Positions 15,645 to 21,883 of a DNA stretch of 21,883 bases are shown here, piece by piece; position 1 is the first letter of the stretch, and every line of letters starts with the position of its first letter. Source of the DNA: a virus. Location of the stretch: positions 1-21,883 of the IMG/VR virus record IMGVR_UViG_3300027970_000159. One strand, 5' to 3'. Position numbers and translations under genes: made by a program. Below the pieces are notes generated by a model. It worked only from the letters and a program-made list of their open reading frames with translations. It had not been told where the DNA came from and did not search any database.

Positions 15645-16628
15645 ATGGCAAACGTCATTCGCATCAAGCGCCGCGTCTCCGGTGTAGCCGGGGCGCCCTC
15701 AGCGCTCAAATCCGCTGAGCTCGCCCACAATGAGGTCGACGATACGCTCTATGTCGGCAAGGGCGACGACGGGTCCGGCAATGCGACCTCTGTCATCGCA
15801 CTTGCAGGACGTGGAGCCTTTGTCGATCTGTCCAATGCCCAGGCGGTAGCAGGCGCCAAGACCTTCTCGACCGTGCCCAAGGCGTCCCAGGACGCTTCCG
15901 GCGGCACCGACCTCGTGCGGAAGAGCCAGCTCGATACGCTCCTCGGTGCGAAGGCTCCGCTGGCCTCGCCTGCACTGACGGGCACGCCCACAGCACCCAC
16001 GCCAACTGGCGCAACAAATACAACGCAGATTGCGACGACGGCCTTCGTGCAGACGGCGCTCGCAGGCCTCGGCGCTGGCGACATGCTGAAATCCGTCTAC
16101 GACACCACGAACAACGGCAAAGTGGACCTCGCGGAACTGGCCGAGGCAGTGGCCTGGACGGGCGTCACGGGTAAGCCTTCGAGCTTCACGCCTGCGGCCC
16201 ACACCCACGCAACTTCTGAGGTCACCGGCCTCGACACGGCTCTTGCCGCGAAGGCGCCTCTCGCCTCACCGGCCCTGACCGGCACCCCAACGGCGCCGAC
16301 TGCAGTAACTGGAACCAGTTCCACCCAGCTAGCCACGACGGCGTTCGTATCCGCAGCCGTGGCGGCCGTCATCAATGGATCGCCCGGCGCGCTCGACACG
16401 TTGAACGAACTTGCCGCCGCCCTCGGCAATGACGCGAACTTCTCCGCCACCGTCACAAATGCGCTGGCGGGGAAGCTCGCCAAGGCGTCGAACCTGTCTG
16501 ATCTCGCAGATGCAGCGGCTGCCCGGACAAACCTAGGTCTCGGAACTATGGCCGTTCAGAATGCAAGCGCCGTGGCCATCACGGGCGGTAGCGTCGATGG
16601 TGTCACGCTGGATGGCGGGACGTTCTAG
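15645..16628 (+). CDS. Phage tail fibre/receptor-binding protein with Mtd-like N-terminus
   Basis: A 327-residue protein whose start MANVIRIKRR parallels MANTIRLKRS of the adhesin at 3981, and whose ELAHNEVDDTLYVGK matches the Mtd N-terminal domain style. Two copies of a shaft repeat (APLASPALTGTPTAPT, then ATTAFV) cover about 101-135 and 201-235. An AHTHATSEVTGL element, HxH type, lies at about 185-196. A tail-fibre-type helical repeat (LNELAAALGNDANFSATV) is at about 253-270. The C-terminus is GGSVDGVTLDGGTF. An AAGGAAA lies about 14 bases before the ATG. It is the last gene on this strand and ends with TAG, 20 bp from a convergent gene. It is likely a second receptor-binding protein. Confidence 0.82.
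   Translation: MANVIRIKRRVSGVAGAPSALKSAELAHNEVDDTLYVGKGDDGSGNATSVIALAGRGAFVDLSNAQAVAGAKTFSTVPKASQDASGGTDLVRKSQLDTLLGAKAPLASPALTGTPTAPTPTGATNTTQIATTAFVQTALAGLGAGDMLKSVYDTTNNGKVDLAELAEAVAWTGVTGKPSSFTPAAHTHATSEVTGLDTALAAKAPLASPALTGTPTAPTAVTGTSSTQLATTAFVSAAVAAVINGSPGALDTLNELAAALGNDANFSATVTNALAGKLAKASNLSDLADAAAARTNLGLGTMAVQNASAVAITGGSVDGVTLDGGTF
15945..16349 (+). repeat. Two-copy shaft repeat within the second Mtd-like fibre gene
   Basis: The protein stretch beginning GAKAPLASPALTGTPTAPT at about 15945-16049 is repeated, beginning AAKAPLASPALTGTPTAPT, at about 16242-16349, each copy running into TT(or ST)Q-ATTAFV. The DNA copies differ at many third positions while the protein is conserved, so this is an old, selected repeat and not a recent duplication. 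Confidence 0.8.
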
Positions 16629-16647
16629 GGCGGCACTTCGTCTAGAA
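16623..16647. repeat. Weak inverted repeat between the convergent genes
   Basis: TTCTAG (16623-16628) and CTAGAA (16642-16647) are perfect inverted copies separated by 13 bases. The left arm contains the TAG stop of the fibre gene, and the right arm ends just before the GIY-YIG stop. It could be a weak bidirectional terminator or a mark of a recombination junction. The stem is short and AT-rich and there is no T-run on either strand, so the evidence is thin. Confidence 0.3.
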
Positions 16648-16648
16648 G

Positions 16649-17590
16649 TCAAGTTGTTGTCTGCTGGGGACCTTCCTGGCCCGCTTCCCAATCGGCATAG
16701 GTATGTCCATCCGGCAGTTTCCACAGGATGCGCCCGTTCGCACTGGCGCCAATAACCGCGGAAGCGGCGGAAGAAGCCGAAGAAAAACTACAGTTGCTCG
16801 TGAACACCAGAAAGTCGCCATCACGGCGGAGCACGCCCTTTTCCAGCAATGTCTCCCGTAATGCTACAGTCCCTCGGGGCACGGTTGGCGTTGTCCGGGC
16901 TCTTGCTTTTGATCCTTCGGTCACAATGAACTCCCCGGACGAACCCACCATCATTTTCGCCGCGTATCCCTCACCAATAAATAAGAAAAGCGCAGGCACG
17001 TCAGCGGGCACCTTAGTGACCTCGGTTGGAAGGCCCGATGCCTCTGGCGCACGCCCCTTCATCTCGCGGAACAGATCCCAGCCCAGAGCGCCGACCAGCG
17101 TCTTCGTTTGGTCGACAAACTCGTCCATGTCTACGCGATCCTGAAGGGGCAACTTTCCTGCGTCATCAGACGGTCGTTTGGCATTCGGGATGGACCACCG
17201 GATACTCCGACCAATATTTCGAATGAGAGATGATTCCACGTAGCGAGCGTGGCTCTTCGTCAGGTTCTCATCCTTGCTGATCAGCACGACGGTATCTGTC
17301 CAAAAGCCCTTTGCGTCCCGGCCCGCCTCATTCGAATTATGATGGGAAAGTCGCGCGCCGATGCCCTCTGACTCACCGATGTAGGCGAGTTGTCGATCTT
17401 GGTGGTCATCGTCGGCACCTATCAAGATATAGACACCAGGTCGTTCAATTTCCGGAAAAGTTTCACGCACGCGCCGTAACTGATTGCGTCGAAATGCGAT
17501 CGCCTGAATCGTGGACATCGAAATCTGCGCCACGCGTATCCCGCTTGGGTCTCCATCGAGCAGGAAAATGTTGATCGAGCGGGGTTTCAA
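16649..17590 (-). CDS. GIY-YIG nuclease family protein with C-terminal DUF4357
   Basis: A 313-residue protein. Residues about 50-140 form a GIY-YIG domain: GVYILIG (52-58), AYIGES (69-74), Arg80, HH at 83-84, Glu119 in YVESSLI (the usual metal-binding Glu) and Asn137. The C-terminus (about 243-302) has the DUF4357 pattern: [19 protein letters not shown], then [21 protein letters not shown] and DGHTY. The start is a TTG whose last bases overlap the res stop (TTGA), so it should be translationally coupled to the restriction subunit; the next in-frame Met is residue 25. The N-terminal '[16 protein letters not shown]' is normal for this family, which supports the TTG start. It could be an accessory nuclease of the restriction system; its actual target is unknown. 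Confidence 0.83.
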   Translation of the reverse strand: MKPRSINIFLLDGDPSGIRVAQISMSTIQAIAFRRNQLRRVRETFPEIERPGVYILIGADDDHQDRQLAYIGESEGIGARLSHHNSNEAGRDAKGFWTDTVVLISKDENLTKSHARYVESSLIRNIGRSIRWSIPNAKRPSDDAGKLPLQDRVDMDEFVDQTKTLVGALGWDLFREMKGRAPEASGLPTEVTKVPADVPALFLFIGEGYAAKMMVGSSGEFIVTEGSKARARTTPTVPRGTVALRETLLEKGVLRRDGDFLVFTSNCSFSSASSAASAVIGASANGRILWKLPDGHTYADWEAGQEGPQQTTT

Positions 17591-20500
17591 CTTGCCCTAC
17601 CAATCGAAGCCGATCGACTGAGGCCGACAACCTCCATCAGTTTTCCGTAATTAGTGACGACATCGTAGCGGACCGGGTCGGTGGACACGCGCTGACCGAT
17701 TTCGTCGAAAAACTTCCGCGCGCAGGCGATCTTGGTGCTTTCGATCTCGCGCAGTTTCAGGGACGACATTGTCCCCTTGGTTTCGGCCACGAAATAGATG
17801 TGCTTGACGCTGCCCACCTTGAACGAAATCGCCCAGTCCGGGTTGTAGTCACCGACAGGGGTCGGGATCAGGAACCCGCGCGGGAGCTTTGCATAGACGA
17901 TGACCTCGTCGCTCGTATCGAGCTCCTCCACGAACCGCCGTTCGATGTCCGAGTCCGTGACGACATAGTCGTAAACATGGTTTTTCAGTTTAGAGCTGAC
18001 CTTGGAGAAGTCCTGCCCTGACTGGTTGGCCGTGAATATGTCGATGTCATATCGGTCCTCGACGCCGTCATAGGTCAGGCGCTCGATGACCATCGTGGCC
18101 TTCTGCTCGGAGATGATCCTGGAAGCCTCGGCAATGAAGTGTTCGGGGTTCTGGCGGAACTGAGCGAAGACGCTTAGCGCCATCCCGGTCAGGATCTGCG
18201 CAACTGTATGGCGGGTCAGATGAGCGTTTTCAGCGACCTTGCCCAGCAGGTCGTACTTCACCTGCGAATAGACGGACCCGCCGCTCTCGGTGGTCGTATT
18301 GGTGACCTTGAAGCCGTCGCCTGCCTTAAGCTGATCATCCGTGAGGTCGTCGCTCTGAATGCCGGTTTGGACGGTGTACTGCAGCGGTGTGACCCGGAGC
18401 TGGCTATCGAGCGCGCCCACGCATTTTCGAATGAGCTCGTCGGAATCAAACTCCACCCGATAGACGGCTTTGCGGTTGATTCGACCCCAGAGCTCGTGGA
18501 ATTCCTTCTTGTCGAAGTTGGCGTTCAGAGGATTGGTCTTCGGCTTCCGGCCGTCTTCAACCTTCGGCAATTGGGCGTCGCTGAACACGCTGTCGATCAG
18601 CTGGAAGACCTGATCGGCAAAGGGCTTCAAATCGTCCGGAAGCGCCGCGAGCGTTCCTGCGGTCTTGGCTTCGTGGTAGCCGGCCGCAATCTGGTCAGCG
18701 TCATCGGTGTAGTCGTTCTTCACCAGATACCGGTAGATCAGCTTGGCCAGGGCCGGGGTGATCTGGACCGGACCATTTTCATTCGTGACCGTCTTGCCGG
18801 TGAAGTAGGCCTCTGTGGCCTTCCTCGGGCGCGAGGACAGGGTATCGGCAATCTCCTTTTGGAGGCCCCCGACAAAGTCCTTGTAGCTCTCGCTGGCCAC
18901 CACAGTCAGGATGTTGATGTCATGGACCACCGCAGGGTGGTCCATGCGATCGCCATTCTGGTTTACCGACAGGCGAAGCCCGCGGCCGACTTCCTGCCGC
19001 CGCGAGATCATGTTCTCGCTGTGCTTCAGCATGCACATCACAAAGACGTTTGGATTGTCCCACCCTTCGCGGAGCGCGGAGTGGGAAAAGATGAACCGGG
19101 TCGCCTCGGCGAAGGACAGCAGACGCTCCTTGTCCTTCAGGATCAGGTCATAGGCATCCGTGTCGTCGGAATCGACGGACTTCGCCCCTACGTCAGGATT
19201 CTTCAGCCTGTTGGTCTTCTTGTCGATCGAGAAGTAGCCGTTGTGGGTCTTGGCGGCGTCGATGCCGGCCAGGTGCTTGCGATAGGCCTCGTTGTCGACC
19301 GCCAGCTCCGACAGGTATTCTGCTTTCAGGAGCTCATATTCCTCCTCGAAAACGCGGGCATACTCGCCCTTTTCGTCCGCCTGATCGTAGTCGCGGTACT
19401 TGGCGACCTCGTCGATGAAGAACAGGGACAGCACCTTGATCCCTTGGGAAAAGAGCTGCTTTTCCTTTTCGCAATGCGCCTTGATCGTCTCCCGGATCTG
19501 GATGCGACGGATATCCCGCTCAGACACGTCACCAGTGGCCTCGCCGGCCGACAGGATCACACCGTTGGTGAATTCGACAGTGTCGTTGTTGTAGTCGATC
19601 TGAGAGATGGTGAAGCCCCGGTACTGATCGAGGTCACCGGACAGCGTGAACAGGTCCTCGCGGAATTCCAGCCGGCGGACCTGACGCTTGATCTCGCCGG
19701 TCTTGAACTTGACCTCTAGCTCGATGCGGGCGACCGGCGCCTTCTTCGAGATGTCGATCCCTTCGAGATAGAGGTAGGCATTGGTGCCAGCCAGGCCGCG
19801 GGTCTGGATGCCGCGCACGGAGATCTTCTTCACCAGCTTCTGGTTATAGGCGTCCAGCGCGTCCAGACGATGAACCCGGTTGTGCTGGGTCTTATGGGTT
19901 GCTGAATAGCGCAGGATCATCAGCGGCTTGAACTTCGGCAGGGACTCCGTCGTCGCCTTGCCCTCCATCTTCTGCGGCTCGTCCAGGATCACGATCGGCC
20001 GGTTGCTGGCGATCACATCGATGGGCCGCCGAGACTGGAAGTCGTCCAGTTCGTCGTAGATCCGGAGGTTGTCAGCACCCCTGGCGGCGAACGCCTGGAT
20101 GTTGATGACCATGACGTTGATGCCGGCGTCAGACGAAAAACTCTCCAGCTCGTGCAGGCGCTTTGAATTGTAGATGAAGAAGCGCGCCTTCTTACCGTAG
20201 CTTTCGGTGAAATGGTCCGCGGTGATCTGGAGGGACTTATAGACGCCCTCCCGGATCGCAATGCTCGGTACCATGATGATGAACTTCGACCAGCCATAGC
20301 GCTTGTTCATCTCGAACATGGTCTTGATGTAGCAATAGGTTTTACCGGTACCCGTTTCCATCTCGACGTCGAGGTTGAACTTGCACCCCGCACTGGCGAC
20401 AAGGCTGTCCGACATGGGCAGGTTCTGGCGACGCTGGACGTCCTTGATGTTGGCCAGGACCTTAGGCTCGGTAAGCTGAAGGTCGGCGTTCTTAAAGCCT

Positions 20501-20643
20501 TCCTCGAAGGCGCTGGCCTGCGCCTTGCGGCCAGGGTCGATCCGGTAAGTGATACCACCTGTTATCGGCTGCCCGTCAAAACAGTCGACGACTGCCTCCA
20601 CGGCGTCAGTCTGATAGGGCTGGACCTTGAATTTGAGCTTCAT
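17587..20643 (-). CDS. res: Type III restriction enzyme, Res subunit
   Basis: A 1018-residue Res protein of normal family length. Helicase motifs in order: Walker A ETGTGKT (96-102), DEPQ box (221-224), SATH (247-250), [10 protein letters not shown] (525-534) and EVGRGLRL (551-558), as expected for superfamily 2. The C-terminal PD-(D/E)xK nuclease core is visible as YNPDWAI (Asp936) and FVAETKG (Glu954, Lys956). It hydrolyses ATP and cuts DNA in complex with Mod, whose DNA binding gives specificity. It starts 11 bp after the mod stop with an AAGGG in between and overlaps the following GIY-YIG gene. It looks intact, whereas its Mod partner is truncated. Confidence 0.93.
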   Translation of the reverse strand: MKLKFKVQPYQTDAVEAVVDCFDGQPITGGITYRIDPGRKAQASAFEEGFKNADLQLTEPKVLANIKDVQRRQNLPMSDSLVASAGCKFNLDVEMETGTGKTYCYIKTMFEMNKRYGWSKFIIMVPSIAIREGVYKSLQITADHFTESYGKKARFFIYNSKRLHELESFSSDAGINVMVINIQAFAARGADNLRIYDELDDFQSRRPIDVIASNRPIVILDEPQKMEGKATTESLPKFKPLMILRYSATHKTQHNRVHRLDALDAYNQKLVKKISVRGIQTRGLAGTNAYLYLEGIDISKKAPVARIELEVKFKTGEIKRQVRRLEFREDLFTLSGDLDQYRGFTISQIDYNNDTVEFTNGVILSAGEATGDVSERDIRRIQIRETIKAHCEKEKQLFSQGIKVLSLFFIDEVAKYRDYDQADEKGEYARVFEEEYELLKAEYLSELAVDNEAYRKHLAGIDAAKTHNGYFSIDKKTNRLKNPDVGAKSVDSDDTDAYDLILKDKERLLSFAEATRFIFSHSALREGWDNPNVFVMCMLKHSENMISRRQEVGRGLRLSVNQNGDRMDHPAVVHDINILTVVASESYKDFVGGLQKEIADTLSSRPRKATEAYFTGKTVTNENGPVQITPALAKLIYRYLVKNDYTDDADQIAAGYHEAKTAGTLAALPDDLKPFADQVFQLIDSVFSDAQLPKVEDGRKPKTNPLNANFDKKEFHELWGRINRKAVYRVEFDSDELIRKCVGALDSQLRVTPLQYTVQTGIQSDDLTDDQLKAGDGFKVTNTTTESGGSVYSQVKYDLLGKVAENAHLTRHTVAQILTGMALSVFAQFRQNPEHFIAEASRIISEQKATMVIERLTYDGVEDRYDIDIFTANQSGQDFSKVSSKLKNHVYDYVVTDSDIERRFVEELDTSDEVIVYAKLPRGFLIPTPVGDYNPDWAISFKVGSVKHIYFVAETKGTMSSLKLREIESTKIACARKFFDEIGQRVSTDPVRYDVVTNYGKLMEVVGLSRSASIGRAS

Positions 20644-20654
20644 GCCAAGGCCCT

Positions 20655-21782
20655 TCAGATCGACTTAATGTCGGTGTTGGGGGAAAGCTGGCGGAAGATC
20701 TGCTCCACGTTGATCTTGACGGCGTCCGACACAAAACCGTTGTCGCGGAAAACCATGCGGAGCGGCATGTGGCCGGCCAGCTCTTTGACCAGTTCTTCAG
20801 TCACGCCGGTGTCGAAACATGCGGCCAGAGCATTGTCGTCTACGAAGAACACTGTCTTGCCATGGATCACCTCGCGGCGAATGGGCAGTGCCAGATCAGC
20901 ACCCCAATCGATCAGCGTCTGAAAAAGGAGGTCCTCATGAGACCTATCTTGTTTGATGTTGTCTACGTGCGACAGCAAATCACCTTGGTTCAGAGAATCC
21001 GGCGAATAGTAGGTGTCGCGCATATTTGAGGTCGAGAGTTTGAATGCACGAAATCCGTCGTCGAATTTTCCAGTTGTGTTTTTCTGCAATTCCCGCGCCG
21101 ATAACTTCAATCTGCATTTAGTTATTTCTGCAATATTTGGCGCTAACGAATTGTCTAAAAGATATTTAAGTGCGGCCTCATTGTCCTTATCTTCTTTTGA
21201 TATTTGTTCGTCCAACTGAACCAAAATGAACTTTCTGTTCGCGCCCTTTTCGGCATTGAGCTCCATAACAGCATGGCCTGTGGTTCCGCTGCCAGCAAAA
21301 AAATCAAGTACAATTCCACTGCCAGTATGATCCGCCAGTTCAATGAACCTCTTTATAAGGTCTACTGGCTTCGGGTTTGAAAACACGCTGGCACCGCCAA
21401 ACAATTTTTTGACAGATGCAGTTCCATTAGTCGTCGTTCCGACGTCATCCCACCAGGTCTTAGATACTTTTCCGCGGTCTTCCGCTTCACTTAAAAACCG
21501 TTTTCTCTGCGGCCCAGCTTCGCCCGACGATCCAAATACAATTCTACCGTCAGACATAAGCTTTGTGAAATTTCCGAGATCATTTTTCCAGCTTGCACCT
21601 GGATTGGGCTTATACTCCTCGCCCGTTATAGGGTTGGTGATCGTGTACTGTTGATTGGGGCGCCAGCCGCCGACCTGAAACGGGTCTGCCTTCCATGGTC
21701 CGCGCGGATCATTATCTGGATTTGAAAAGAGCCTGTCGCCCAATAGGCGCGGCTTGAAGGTCGCCGCGCTTCCGATCGCCAT
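20655..21782 (-). pseudogene. mod: Type III DNA methyltransferase Mod, 3' fragment (N-terminus missing)
   Basis: 375 residues remain of a family usually around 600. Visible are the conserved NPDNDPRGPWKADPF (21-35), TWWDDVGTT (109-117), motif X-like FSNPKPVDLIKRFIELA (134-150), the AdoMet-binding motif I DFFAGSGTTGHAV (160-172) and FILVQLDE (185-192). In beta-class Mod proteins the catalytic DPPY motif lies before this region and is absent. Upstream of the ATG the frame meets a TGA at 21810-21812, so the missing half is not simply hidden by start choice. The first ~17 residues (MAIGSAATFKPRLLGDR) do not look like Mod and may come from inserted DNA. Much of the body is AT-rich while both ends are GC-rich. 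Catalytic methylation is unlikely from this fragment alone. Confidence 0.82.
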
Positions 21783-21883
21783 GACGGCGTAGAGAACCGG
21801 ATTGAGGGCTCATTGAGGTCGGTTTTCCGCCGTTTTGGCCGTTTTACCCGGCGTTTTCGGCTCGGCGGACGGACTCCCGGTGC
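21783..21883. other. Short GC-rich end region upstream of truncated mod, probable insertion or junction DNA
   Basis: The last 101 bases are GC-rich, unlike the AT-rich mod interior. They contain repeated CGTTTT motifs (around 21829, 21839 and 21854). I see no gene, RNA or clear promoter. Because mod loses its N-terminus just here, this may be the end of a mobile element or a deletion junction, continuing past the right edge. Confidence 0.35.

Noticed and set aside
3981-16628. Diversity-generating retroelement linked to the Mtd-like proteins
   Set aside because: No reverse transcriptase, template repeat or C-type-lectin variable region is visible. The resemblance is limited to the N-terminal docking domain.
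16629-16648. tRNA or attachment site at the phage/restriction boundary
   Set aside because: The gap is 20 bases with no tRNA-like sequence, and no copy of it was noticed elsewhere in the window. Only a weak inverted repeat is present.
18208-19719. A 503-codon open frame on the + strand opposite res
   Set aside because: It is antisense to the conserved helicase domain of res and is explained by GC-rich codon bias. It shows no recognisable domain and no good ribosome site.
20212-20922. A 236-codon + strand frame across the mod/res junction
   Set aside because: It is antisense to both genes and lacks features of its own.

Overview
The window looks like the late (tail and lysis) part of a P2-like contractile-tailed prophage in a GC-rich, probably alphaproteobacterial chromosome. 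It is followed on the opposite strand by a type III restriction-modification locus. The host assignment is inferred from base composition, codon style and the look of the proteins; no rRNA or tRNA is present to anchor it.

Layout. Positions 1-84 hold three tandem 23-bp units that resemble the multi-repeat end of an IS21-type insertion sequence lying off the left edge. Positions 123-6953 (+) are a fibre/adhesin block: a large coiled-coil baseplate or fibre-like protein, a 58-residue protein, an Ala-rich fibre and a 990-residue glycine-rich adhesin with a Mtd-like N-terminus. A rho-independent terminator follows at 7003-7025. Positions 7046-13319 (+) carry the P2 tail order exactly: sheath FI, tube FII, E with a -1 frameshift extension E', tape measure T, U, X and D. 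Gene D is interrupted by an in-frame TAG at codon 30. Positions 13332-15062 (+) are a lysis block: a holin-like membrane protein, an endolysin with a C-terminal membrane segment, and a nested Rz/Rz1 spanin pair. Positions 15059-16628 (+) are a second fibre cassette of three genes, including a collagen-like mini-protein and a second Mtd-like protein.

On the minus strand, transcribed toward the prophage, are mod (20655-21782, N-terminally truncated and without its DPPY motif), res (17587-20643, apparently complete) and a GIY-YIG/DUF4357 protein (16649-17590) that starts at a TTG overlapping the res stop. Only 20 bp separate this gene from the last phage gene. The restriction locus may therefore be prophage-borne defence cargo, or the prophage edge may lie in that gap.

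How it works together. FI and FII form the contractile tail on a length set by T, assembled with the E/E' chaperones and finished by U, X and D. The fibre proteins give host recognition, and the lysis genes release progeny. The broken D, the IS-like end at the left and the truncated mod all suggest a decaying element. The points most worth a second look are the frameshift cassette, the amber codon in D, the LDGG-x-(F/Y) C-terminal signature shared by three fibre proteins, and the restriction operon with a coupled GIY-YIG gene and a mod that lacks part of its catalytic core.
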